Source: an uncultured Bacilli bacterium
GTDB taxonomy: Bacteria; Bacillota_I; Bacilli_A; RF39; UBA660
DNA: 48,958 nucleotides
Assembly (NCBI GenBank): GCA_910579535.1
Contig: CAJTUR010000006.1
Span: 1-48,958 of the forward strand
Direction: 5' to 3'
Positions 1 to 6,935 of this stretch are shown piece by piece. Positions within the stretch are counted from its first letter, which is position 1, and every line of letters starts with the position of its first letter. Both the position numbers and the translations under genes were made by a program. The notes under the pieces are model-generated. The model was given only the letters and a program-made list of their open reading frames with translations. It had not been told where the DNA came from and searched no databases.

Positions 1-61
1 GAAAGGATCAATCAAATAGATTAATAATTTCTATAAGATTGATTATACGAGGAATTATATA

Positions 62-1078
62 ATGGTTGTTAAAGAAGAATTAGAAAATTTTAGAAAAAAT
101 AAGAGAAAAAAGCAAGTCATACTTGGTTCTATTATTGGAGTCATGGTTGCTATAGGAGCAATTACTTTGTTTAAAACTTTTGCTTTTTACGAAGAAAAGA
201 GAAATTTTAATATTATTATGGGTAGAATACCTGACTTTGAGAAGGGAGATATTCAACTTGCTTTTACAATTGATGGTGTAAAAGGAACGGTTTTTCCGAG
301 TAGAAATTCAGGTTATGTTGGAAAAAATGTAACTTGTGAAAAAGGTGTTACAGCTGTCTGGAATAATGAATTATGGGGAATCGTGAATGTTAATAGTAAT
401 GGAAACGCTAAAGTAATTTGTAATGTTGAATTTCAAACCGCTTCAACTATAAAAGAAGCAAAAATAGGTGATTATGTGAGTTATACACCAAGTCAAACAA
501 ATTTTGAAATAGACAGTTCTCATACGGAGATTTCTATTCAAGATCCTATAAATCCAAGTGAATTAAATTTATGGCGAATTATTAAAAAGAATGAGGATGG
601 TACGATTGAATTGGTTTCAGTGAATACTTCTAGTCAAGCCGTTACGTTTTATGGAAAAATCGGTTATGGTAACTTTGTGAAAGAATTAAATCGTTTAGCT
701 TCAGGCTATGAGACAAGTGGTATAACAAGTGGAGCAAGATATATGGGGTATGAAGAACAAGAAGACGGCGAATTGTATAAAAAAGATATCAAATTGGTAG
801 AAGAAGCTTGTGATGGATTACAGAGTTCATCAGACTATTTTATAGGTAGTCGTGAATATTCTGTAGTTGAAAATCCAGGGGGTTTGGAATACTATTATTA
901 TGTCAGAACTGTAAATTCTGATGGTGTCTTAACAACAGCTTCCATTTATGATTACTTGTATGGTCAATATAGTGATCTAACGGTATCTAATTTTCTTCGT
1001 CCCATTGTTATTTTGAAATCAGATATTACATCAATTTGCGGTAATGGTTCAAAAGATAATCCTTGGAAAGTAAATTAA
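62..1078 (+). CDS. N-terminally anchored surface protein (paralogue of the one at 21069)
   Basis: This 338-aa protein has a Lys-rich cytoplasmic start, one membrane segment at about residues 18-40, and then a large presumed extracellular part. Just after the membrane is FAFYEEKRNFNIIMG, followed by a block with LAFTIDGVKG and WNNELWG, and a second block with NPSELNLWRIIKKN and SGARYMGY. It ends with FLRPIVILKSD and a short GNGSKDNPWKVN tail. The same blocks in the same order occur in the protein at 21069-22202, so the two are paralogues. No LPXTG motif is present, so anchoring is probably by the N-terminal helix. A GAGGAAT ribosome site lies just upstream of the ATG. The function is unknown; an adhesin or pilus-like role is only inference. 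Confidence 0.8.
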   Translation: MVVKEELENFRKNKRKKQVILGSIIGVMVAIGAITLFKTFAFYEEKRNFNIIMGRIPDFEKGDIQLAFTIDGVKGTVFPSRNSGYVGKNVTCEKGVTAVWNNELWGIVNVNSNGNAKVICNVEFQTASTIKEAKIGDYVSYTPSQTNFEIDSSHTEISIQDPINPSELNLWRIIKKNEDGTIELVSVNTSSQAVTFYGKIGYGNFVKELNRLASGYETSGITSGARYMGYEEQEDGELYKKDIKLVEEACDGLQSSSDYFIGSREYSVVENPGGLEYYYYVRTVNSDGVLTTASIYDYLYGQYSDLTVSNFLRPIVILKSDITSICGNGSKDNPWKVN

Positions 1079-1091
1079 ATTAAAAAGTAAG

Positions 1092-1119
1092 AAGGTTCGA
1101 TATTAAGTCGAACCTTTTT
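1092..1119 (+). terminator. Intrinsic terminator of the surface-protein gene
   Basis: A perfect 9-bp inverted repeat AAGGTTCGA / TCGAACCTT with a 7-nt loop is followed by a short T run, 14 bp after the stop codon. Confidence 0.85.
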
Positions 1120-1150
1120 ATTAACTGTAAAATAATAAGTGTATACAAAT

Positions 1151-1174
1151 AAAAAAGTCCTTTAGAACTTTTTT
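1151..1174 (-). terminator. Terminator of the large ncRNA
   Basis: Read on the minus strand, an A-rich arm ending in AAGTTC pairs with GGACTT and a run of six T. The hairpin is weak in GC but is correctly oriented at the end of the structured RNA. Confidence 0.6.
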
Positions 1175-1650
1175 GTAAACAATAGAAGTGGTATCTCACA
1201 AATTAATTTTACGGCTTAGGTCGAGTTGAATTTCTCTATTTTCTCGCCTTCGGTTACCCTGGGGTGATTTCTCTTTAAGGAAAATAATTAAATGTCGCCA
1301 TTTTAATTACTCGATTGCCACTTAGTCCGTACCTTAATCCTTGTGATGTTGACACTCTAGAGGTTTTCCCAAACACATAATTATCAATACTTATTCGCTT
1401 TTGCAAGTAATGTTTTCAAATTATAGAATCAATTATCCCACATTATCACGCACGACATGTGCTTTTTAACATAATTTGCCTCGATAAAAGGAGGTGGGTT
1501 ATATGCCATTATAACTTTCCTTAAATCTGAAATTATATATCCACCCTTCTCTGGGCGAAAAAAGCAGAATATATAAAGTGCTTTCACACAATTGATAGAT
1601 TTTTAGCCCTATCTTCATATTGTTTATGTGACTAGAATAATGCACCACGT
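1151..1650 (-). ncRNA. Large structured non-coding RNA, about 500 nt, unidentified
   Basis: The interval has no credible ORF in any frame, but on the minus strand it has a perfect promoter at 1657-1685 and a terminator at 1151-1174. By eye the transcript folds extensively. A terminal helix joins the 5' end (GTGGU at 1644-1648) to the 3' end (ACCAC at 1188-1192). Further helices include nested hairpins within 1583-1631, a UUAUAUAU/AUAUAUAA stem capped by CGCCC/GGGUG within 1531-1577, CCCAC/GUGGG (1494-1498 with 1437-1441), and UUAAGG/CCUUAA (1332-1337 with 1275-1280). A possible pseudoknot is UCGAGU/ACUCGA (1309-1314 with 1221-1226). The hallmark sequences of RNase P RNA, tmRNA and SRP RNA were not found. 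Size, complexity and position next to a tRNA recall the ornate large RNA classes (ROOL, GOLLD), but I cannot confirm membership. Confidence 0.75.
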
Positions 1651-1656
1651 AATTAA

Positions 1657-1685
1657 ATTATAACATATTTACATCTATTTGTCAA
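1657..1685 (-). promoter_or_regulatory. Consensus promoter of the large ncRNA
   Basis: On the minus strand TTGACA (1685-1680) and TATAAT (1662-1657) are separated by exactly 17 nt. Both hexamers are perfect matches, which predicts strong constitutive expression with a start near 1650. Confidence 0.85.
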
Positions 1686-1825
1686 ATTTTTGGATTTGAC
1701 TTTACTAGATTTTATGCTTTTTTTTAATATCTAGAACCATTTAGTGTTAGAAAAAAATATAATGTTTTAAAATTAGCTATAATATTTTACAAAATTAGTG
1801 TATAATTAAATTATATATAGAGAAT

Positions 1826-1850
1826 AAAAAAAACTTACTTTCGTAAGTTA
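1826..1850 (-). terminator. Terminator of tRNA-Gly
   Basis: On the minus strand AACTTAC-GAAA-GTAAGTT is a 7-bp stem with a GAAA tetraloop, followed by a run of T. It lies immediately after the tRNA 3' end, so the downstream ncRNA needs its own promoter. Confidence 0.85.
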
Positions 1851-1858
1851 AAATCATT

Positions 1859-1933
1859 TGGAGCAAGTGAGCGGGATCGAACCGCCATCTCAACCTTGGC
1901 AAGGTCGTATACTAACCATTGTACTACACCTGC
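1859..1933 (-). tRNA. tRNA-Gly (anticodon GCC)
   Basis: The minus strand gives a complete cloverleaf. The acceptor GCAGGTG pairs with CACTTGC (one G-U pair), the anticodon loop contains TTGCCAA, and the T arm is GGCGGTTCGATCCCGCT-like. A T discriminator and an encoded CCA (1859-1861) close the gene. Confidence 0.97.
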
Positions 1934-1941
1934 ATGTTTTA

Positions 1942-1970
1942 ATCATAACAAAAAAGAGGTAAGATTGCAA
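1942..1970 (-). promoter_or_regulatory. Promoter of tRNA-Gly
   Basis: On the minus strand TTGCAA (1970-1965) and TATGAT (1947-1942) have 17-nt spacing. The predicted start is a few bases before the tRNA 5' end. Confidence 0.7.
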
Positions 1971-1986
1971 TAAAAAAGGAGAAAAA

Positions 1987-2616
1987 ATGAAAAATAAGAA
2001 TAAAAAAATAATAATTATAAGTATTATTTTAATTTTAGTTATTGTGGTTAGTGTCATGGTCGGGTGTACTTTTTTGAAAGAAACTCCTGTTGAAGGACCT
2101 AAAAATACTGTAGAAGTGGTTGATAAAATTGAAGCATTTGGTTATCAGTTAGAAGATCGAGACACAGAACTTTATAAAACAACTTTTATGGAATTAAAAA
2201 AAGTTTTAGATAATACTGAAATTGATTATGAAGCGTATGCTAGCTTTTTGGCCAAATTGTTTTTAATAGATTTATATACTATTGATAATAAAATAAGTAA
2301 GTATGATGTTGGGGCGTTAGATTTCATTTATGAGACAGAAAGAGAAAAATTTAAAAATAAATTGTTAGATACGATGTATAAATTGGTTTTGGATAATTCA
2401 AATCATGAAAGAAAACAAGAGTTACCTATCGTGAAAAGTGTCAATATAGAGAAAATAGAGAATACAAAATATAAGAAAGAGAATATAGAGCTGAGTGGTT
2501 TTAAAGTTAAAGCTCAAATACAATATGAGAAGGATTTAGGCTATGATAAGAATGTTGAGGTAACCATTATAAAAGAAGAAAATAAGTTGTTTGTTGTCAA
2601 CTTAAGTGTTTTATAG
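1987..2616 (+). CDS. Putative lipoprotein of unknown function
   Basis: The protein has 209 aa. A Lys-rich start and a long Ile/Val-rich hydrophobic stretch end in MVGC, which fits a lipobox, so it is probably processed by signal peptidase II and attached to the outer face of the membrane through Cys-27. The rest is soluble, charged and helical, with no domain I recognise. A good AAAGGAG site precedes the ATG. It faces away from the tRNA-Gly gene and sits upstream of the TasA-like gene, which has its own promoter, so the two are probably separate units. Confidence 0.8.
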   Translation: MKNKNKKIIIISIILILVIVVSVMVGCTFLKETPVEGPKNTVEVVDKIEAFGYQLEDRDTELYKTTFMELKKVLDNTEIDYEAYASFLAKLFLIDLYTIDNKISKYDVGALDFIYETEREKFKNKLLDTMYKLVLDNSNHERKQELPIVKSVNIEKIENTKYKKENIELSGFKVKAQIQYEKDLGYDKNVEVTIIKEENKLFVVNLSVL

Positions 2617-2629
2617 GATAAAAAAGAGA

Positions 2630-2658
2630 TTGTCAAATTAAAATAAGAATGATAAAAT
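2630..2658 (+). promoter_or_regulatory. Promoter of the TasA-like gene
   Basis: TTGTCA (2630-2635) and TAAAAT (2653-2658) are spaced by 17 nt. The AGGTGG ribosome site follows downstream. Confidence 0.7.
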
Positions 2659-2683
2659 GATTATAAGAATAGGTGGTTAATCT

Positions 2684-3337
2684 ATGGAAACAGAAAAGAA
2701 GATTAATAGTTCAAAAAATATAGGAAGAGTTTTTGTTTTAGTTGTTTCATTAATCGTTATAGGGATTAGTGGTTCTTATGCTTATTTTACCACTTCGATT
2801 TCTGGAACTCCTACACAGACGACTATTAGTAGTGGTAAATTTGAAGTTACAAGTAGTTTGGAAGGCGCTAATGCGATTAAAGATTTAAGCTTAAGTCTTA
2901 TTAATCCAGATGAAGTTGCCACTAAAGCCAAAAGTTTAGATTTTAATGTGGTTAGTACTAGTAATTCGACAATTAATGCAAAGTATGATATTTTTTTAAG
3001 AGGAATTACTTTATCTAAGAATTTATATAGTTCGGATTTTAAATGGGAGCTTGTCAATAAAGACTGTACAGATGCGAACTGTGTTCTAGCAACAGGAGAT
3101 TTTAGTGTTGCTGAGCGTGAAGGATCTGTTGTTGAGGGAGAAGAGGCAAATGTTTCTACAACCGCTAAAGATTTGAAATTGACTTCTGATTCTATTTTAT
3201 TACATAAAGATACAACTCAAAATTTAATATTTAGAATTTGGCTTCAAAATGATGAAAGTCGTAATCAGATCGAACTTACGAATGGCCGATTTGAAGGTAA
3301 ATTATCTATTTCAGCAGTACCAGCTGAAATGAACTAA
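2684..3337 (+). CDS. TasA/camelysin-like secreted protein
   Basis: The protein has 217 aa. After a polar start, residues about 14-32 are hydrophobic and run into SGSYAYFTTSISG. This SxAYF pattern after the signal helix is typical of the TasA/CalY (camelysin) family, whose members form biofilm fibres or surface metalloproteins in Bacilli. The rest is Ser/Thr-rich and predicted to be mostly beta-sheet, with two Cys (in KDCTDANC) that could form a disulphide. The dedicated signal peptidase SipW that often accompanies tasA is not in this window. An own promoter and terminator make this a single-gene unit. The family assignment is fairly sure; fibre formation is inference. Confidence 0.75.
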   Translation: METEKKINSSKNIGRVFVLVVSLIVIGISGSYAYFTTSISGTPTQTTISSGKFEVTSSLEGANAIKDLSLSLINPDEVATKAKSLDFNVVSTSNSTINAKYDIFLRGITLSKNLYSSDFKWELVNKDCTDANCVLATGDFSVAEREGSVVEGEEANVSTTAKDLKLTSDSILLHKDTTQNLIFRIWLQNDESRNQIELTNGRFEGKLSISAVPAEMN

Positions 3338-3359
3338 ACGCTTTAAAAGCGTTTTTTTT
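3336..3359 (+). terminator. Terminator of the TasA-like gene
   Basis: An AAACGC / GCGTTT stem with a small A/T-rich loop is followed by eight T, directly after the stop codon. Confidence 0.85.
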
Positions 3360-3398
3360 GTAAATAAAATGAATGGGGCTTTATTTCTAGGAAAAAAG

Positions 3399-3407
3399 TG
3401 CTATAAT
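3399..3407 (+). promoter_or_regulatory. Extended -10 promoter
   Basis: TGCTATAAT is a TGn-extended perfect -10 box with only a weak -35 match. It lies about 28 bp upstream of the next start codon. Confidence 0.6.
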
Positions 3408-3434
3408 AGTGCGTAGGAAGTGGGGGATAGTGAA

Positions 3435-4460
3435 ATGGCTAAGAAAGAGGACACAACCAAAAAAGAAGAATATGAAATAAAAAAAGAAGTGGTTCATTCT
3501 ATAAAAGAAAAGGTTTTAAGTGAGCTAAATAAGGAAATTGAAGCTACTTTGATTAGTAAAACAAGTAAGTTTAAAGATGAATTAAAAGAGGAAATGAGTA
3601 ATGACATTCAAGTAGAAGTGGCTAATTTAATGAAGCAAGAAGAAAAAAGAATTATTAAAGGAAAAAATATGGCTATATTTAAAAGAGACGTTTTAATTCT
3701 TGTTTTCTTTGGAATCGCTTTATATTTTGGTTATTGTTTGTATGATGTTAAGTATTTTGATTTTATGAAATCAGAATGTGAAAAAAATGGAACCTGTGTT
3801 ATCGATAATAGTGTTGTTAATCCACCCGATGCACAAGATCCTACACCTATTGTAAAAGATAAAGCTTGGTACATAGAACATTATGGATATTTGATGGATG
3901 AAATTAAAGTTACGATGAATTCTGATCAAGTATCAGCGTATTATTTATATAGTAGCGATCATCAATTAAGTGATATTAAAACTTCTTATTTATTAAATAT
4001 AGCTTATAATCATTTAGATAAAAAATCGATTAAAACGAATTCAATGAATGTAACGATTGAAGGAGAAGTATTAAGAAAAGCTTATGAAGAAGTTTTTGGA
4101 ACCATGAATTTTTATCAAAATGTTAATTTTACTTATGATTGTTTGAATTTTGTTTATAATCAAGAAAAAGATCGTTTTGTTGCTGAGAATGAAAAATGTA
4201 GTGTTTCTAAAAATGTAATTGTGGAAGAAATCGAAGCAATGAGTGAAGAAGGCGATGTTTTATACATTAATACGATTGCTTCTATTTATAATGAAGGTGA
4301 AAAAAGCTTTTATACTTTTGATAATTTGTATGAAGCGGTAGTGAGTAATGTGACACGTGAGGATATTAGTAAATATTCTAAAAAACTCAATCGTTATCAA
4401 TATCAATTTAAGAAAGTAGATCAAGTTTATTATTTAGATTCTATTACTAAGTTAAAATAA
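3435..4460 (+). CDS. Single-pass membrane protein, N-terminal charged helix, unknown ectodomain
   Basis: The preferred start is ATG 3435, giving 341 aa, because GGGGG at 3422-3426 is a usable ribosome site at proper spacing; a GTG at 3420 would sit on top of it. Residues 1-75 are highly charged and probably coiled-coil. One membrane helix follows at about 84-105 (LILVFFGIALYFGYCLY), then a Cys pair (ECEKNGTC), a Pro-rich linker and a folded C-terminal region of about 200 residues. By the charge rule the N-terminus is cytoplasmic and the C-terminal region external. I do not recognise the family. A strong extended -10 promoter precedes it, and the T-box operon follows as a separate unit. Confidence 0.75.
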   Translation: MAKKEDTTKKEEYEIKKEVVHSIKEKVLSELNKEIEATLISKTSKFKDELKEEMSNDIQVEVANLMKQEEKRIIKGKNMAIFKRDVLILVFFGIALYFGYCLYDVKYFDFMKSECEKNGTCVIDNSVVNPPDAQDPTPIVKDKAWYIEHYGYLMDEIKVTMNSDQVSAYYLYSSDHQLSDIKTSYLLNIAYNHLDKKSIKTNSMNVTIEGEVLRKAYEEVFGTMNFYQNVNFTYDCLNFVYNQEKDRFVAENEKCSVSKNVIVEEIEAMSEEGDVLYINTIASIYNEGEKSFYTFDNLYEAVVSNVTREDISKYSKKLNRYQYQFKKVDQVYYLDSITKLK

Positions 4461-4461
4461 T

Positions 4462-4490
4462 TTGTTAAAAAGTTTTATTTGTGATAGAAT
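4462..4490 (+). promoter_or_regulatory. Promoter of the T-box operon
   Basis: TTGTTA (4462-4467) and TAGAAT (4485-4490) are 17 nt apart. The -10 box is TGn-extended (TGATAGAAT). Confidence 0.7.
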
Positions 4491-4496
4491 ATTTTT

Positions 4497-4720
4497 TAAG
4501 AAGACGATTTAAAAGTATTTTAAGTAGTTTTATAGAGTTCTTAAATAGAGATTAAGTATTAAAAGCTGAAAGTACTTAAAGATAAACTATAAAATGAATT
4601 TCTCTACTTTAGTCTTAATCGGTAGTGCGTTATAACATAAAGTGCTAGAAATTTTTCTAGAATTTGGGTGGTACCACGGGTTTAACTCGTCCCTTACTTT
4701 TTGTAAGGGGCGTTTTTTAT
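4497..4720 (+). promoter_or_regulatory. T-box leader, phenylalanine type
   Basis: The T-box sequence AATTTGGGTGGTACCACG lies at 4661-4678. Stem I is visible: AAGAC/GTCTT (4501-4505 with 4612-4616), AAAGTA/TACTTT (4512-4517 with 4605-4610), and TTTTATAG/CTATAAAA (4528-4535 with 4587-4594). Between the last two lies the specifier loop, which holds GAATTTCTC, so either TTT (4599-4601) or TTC (4600-4602), both Phe codons. The terminator stem CCCTTAC/GTAAGGG with a T run (4690-4717) competes with the T-box antiterminator. Uncharged tRNA-Phe should therefore allow readthrough into cutA-SDR-pheS-pheT. Confidence 0.93.
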
Positions 4721-4732
4721 TTAGGAGGATTT

Positions 4733-5050
4733 ATGAAAAAACGATTTTGTTTAGTAACGACCACATTTCAAGATTTAAAAGAAGCGAAAAAAATTATGAA
4801 GGTTTTGTTAGAAAAAAAATTGATTGCGACTGCCACCATTTTACCTTCTACCAGTCTTTTTCTGGCGGGTGAAAAAGTGATTCATAATCAAGAATTTAAA
4901 ATTGAGATGAAAACGAAAAAAAGTTTATATAAAAAGATTGAAAAAGAATTACTCAATATTAAGTCTAGTGAAATTTTACAACTGTGTGTTTATGATATTT
5001 TAGAGGGAACACAAGAGTATTTAAAATGGATTGAGGAGGAGACAACATGA
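4733..5050 (+). CDS. cutA: CutA-like divalent-cation tolerance protein
   Basis: The protein has 105 aa, the normal CutA length. ATG 4733 follows AGGAGG at 4723-4728. The pattern matches CutA1: a first strand CLVTTTF, a helix with EAKKIMKVLLEKKLIATATILP, a central strand with the SLFLAGEKV turn and EFKIEMKTKKSLYKKIEKEL, and the C-terminal YLKWIEEE. CutA proteins form small ferredoxin-like trimers that bind metal or act as regulatory subunits; the exact role is unclear. It is the first gene after the Phe T-box terminator, and its stop overlaps the next start (ATGA). Its presence in a Phe-controlled operon has no obvious reason. Confidence 0.85.
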   Translation: MKKRFCLVTTTFQDLKEAKKIMKVLLEKKLIATATILPSTSLFLAGEKVIHNQEFKIEMKTKKSLYKKIEKELLNIKSSEILQLCVYDILEGTQEYLKWIEEETT

Positions 5051-5790
5051 AAGAAAAGATTGCTTTAGTGACAGGAGGAACAAGTGGTATTGGAAGGGAA
5101 ATTGTTAAGCAATTATTAAAAGAAGAGTGTTTTGTATTTGTAAATTATGGGCATAGTGAAGAGTTAATGTATGAAGCTAAAAAAGAATTTAAAGAAATTA
5201 GTGAACGGTTTAAATGTTTAAAAGCGGATGTTTCAAATGAATATGAAGTATTAGAGATGTTTAATAAAATAAAAGAAAAGTTTGGAAAATTAGATTATGT
5301 AATTAATAATGCTGGAACGAATATCGATAGTTTTATTGAGGATTTGAACATCGATGGTTTTAGAAAAATATTAAATGTTAATTTAGTTGGAAAAGTAATT
5401 GTTACAAAATTTGCTGTCCCTTTGCTTAAAAAAAGCGAATATCCTTGTATTATAAATATTGCTTCTCGTCTTGGTACAAAACCTTGTGTTGAAGCGAGTG
5501 CCTATTGTGCCTCAGAAGCTGGAGTTATTAATTTTACAAAGGCTAGTGCGTTGGAGTTTGCAAAATATAATATAAGAGTGAATACAGTAAGTCCAGGACT
5601 TACCAATACGCCGCTTGCCATGATGGGGTGGACTGAAAAAGAAATTGAAGAACAAAAGAATAATAATCCTTTGGGACGTATTGGAGAGGTAAATGATATA
5701 GCGAATGTGGTGTTATTTTTGTTATCGGAGAAGGCAAGTTATATTAATGGCGAGAATATTAATGTTAATGGAGGAAGTTTGTTAAAATAA
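5047..5790 (+). CDS. Short-chain dehydrogenase/reductase, FabG-like, catalytic Lys replaced
   Basis: The 247-aa protein is a classical SDR by length and order of motifs: TGGTSGIG for NAD(P) at residues 9-16, NNAG near 87-90, the Ser position at S140 in NIASRLG, Tyr at Y153, and a C-terminal NVNGG. The usual YxxxK is here Y153-C-A-S-E157, so the catalytic lysine is glutamate (codon GAA). Without it the enzyme may be inactive, altered, or a binding protein. It overlaps cutA by 4 bp and precedes pheS by 92 bp with no terminator, so it belongs to the T-box operon. FabG or a sugar/alcohol dehydrogenase ancestry is likely; the substrate is not predictable. Confidence 0.85.
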   Translation: MKEKIALVTGGTSGIGREIVKQLLKEECFVFVNYGHSEELMYEAKKEFKEISERFKCLKADVSNEYEVLEMFNKIKEKFGKLDYVINNAGTNIDSFIEDLNIDGFRKILNVNLVGKVIVTKFAVPLLKKSEYPCIINIASRLGTKPCVEASAYCASEAGVINFTKASALEFAKYNIRVNTVSPGLTNTPLAMMGWTEKEIEEQKNNNPLGRIGEVNDIANVVLFLLSEKASYINGENINVNGGSLLK

Positions 5791-5882
5791 AATATAGAGG
5801 AAATAGTTTTGTTTGTGCTTCTGTTAATAAAAAAGCGTCAAGTTTTGTTAAAAAGATATGAATAAGATGAAAGAGGAAAAAT

Positions 5883-6935
5883 ATGAAAGATAAAATAAAT
5901 GAAATAAGAAAAGAATTTCAAGAGAAAATAAGTGGTGTGAAAAATCTAAATGATGTAAATGAACTTAAAGTGAATTATTTAGGTAAAAAAGGGGCTATAA
6001 GTGAACTCACTACTTATTTAAAAGAATTACCAAATGAAGAAAAAAAGGATTTTGGAAAACTTTTGAATGAGTTAAAAACAGAAGTGAGTTCTGTAATTGA
6101 GGAAAAAATAAAAAGTTATGAAGAACTTGCTTTAAACGAAAAATTGAAGAATGAAAGTATTGATGTGACATTACCTGGAACCAAAATTAAAAGTGGAGCA
6201 CCTCATATACTGGAAAAAATCATTGAAGATATAGAAGATGTCTTTATGTCTATGGGGTATGATGTAGTGGATGGGCCAGAAATTGAAGAAGATAAATACA
6301 ATTTTGAAATGTTAAATATTCCAAAAGGACATCCGGCAAGAGATGCGCAAGATACGTTTTATTTAAGTGGCGATGAAATTTTATTACGTAGTCAAACTTC
6401 ACCAGTTCAAATAAGAACGATGTTAAGTAAAGGGGGGAAAGAACCTGTTCGAATGATTTGTCCGGGAAAGACGTATCGAAGAGATGATGATGATGCAACG
6501 CATTCCCATCAGTTCGTGCAAATAGAAGGGTTGCTTGTTGACAAAAAGGTAAGTTTAAGTGATTTAAAAGGGACATTTGAAATCTTGGCCAAACATTTAT
6601 TTGGAAGTCAGACCGAAATAAGATTAAGACCTAGTTATTACCAATTTACAGAGCCTTCTGTTGAACTTGATATTAGTTGTTTTAAATGTAAAGGTTGTGG
6701 CTGTAGTTTATGCAAAAATACGGGTTGGATTACGGTATGTGGAGCGGGAATTGTTCACCCTAATGTTTTAAAAAATTGTGGGTATGATCCAAGCCTTTGG
6801 ACTGGTTTTGCTTTTGGTTTTGGTGCTGAACGTCTTGCGATGTTAAAGTATGGTATTGGAGATTTAAGAGTATTTTATCAAACGGATTTAAGAGAAGTAG
6901 AAGGGTTTGATAGAAAGGAGGATTCTAATGATTAA
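5883..6935 (+). CDS. pheS: Phenylalanyl-tRNA synthetase alpha subunit
   Basis: The 350-aa length is normal for PheS. An N-terminal coiled coil (about 1-90) is followed by the class II core: GPEIEEDKYNFEMLNIP with HPARDAQDTFYL, LLRSQTSPVQIRTM, the motif 2 region RMICPGKTYRRDDDDATHSHQF, and motif 3 GFGAERLAMLKYGIGDLR. A Cys-rich insert (CFKCKGCGCSLC) before the final GAGIVHPNVL block fits bacterial PheS. The AGAGGAAAAAT ribosome site supports ATG 5883. The protein pairs with PheT as an alpha2-beta2 enzyme that charges tRNA-Phe. It overlaps pheT by 8 bp and is controlled by the upstream Phe T-box. Confidence 0.97.
   Translation: MKDKINEIRKEFQEKISGVKNLNDVNELKVNYLGKKGAISELTTYLKELPNEEKKDFGKLLNELKTEVSSVIEEKIKSYEELALNEKLKNESIDVTLPGTKIKSGAPHILEKIIEDIEDVFMSMGYDVVDGPEIEEDKYNFEMLNIPKGHPARDAQDTFYLSGDEILLRSQTSPVQIRTMLSKGGKEPVRMICPGKTYRRDDDDATHSHQFVQIEGLLVDKKVSLSDLKGTFEILAKHLFGSQTEIRLRPSYYQFTEPSVELDISCFKCKGCGCSLCKNTGWITVCGAGIVHPNVLKNCGYDPSLWTGFAFGFGAERLAMLKYGIGDLRVFYQTDLREVEGFDRKEDSND

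Noticed and set aside
1151..1650. RNase P RNA, tmRNA or a group I/II intron
   Set aside because: No GAGGAAAGTCC-type P4 core, no tag ORF with tRNA-like ends, and no domain V or P7 core. A promoter and 5'-3' closing helix argue for an independent RNA.
4642..4872. Reading frames running through the T-box leader and cutA
   Set aside because: They start inside the T-box and terminator; cutA from 4733 has the ribosome site and the family match.
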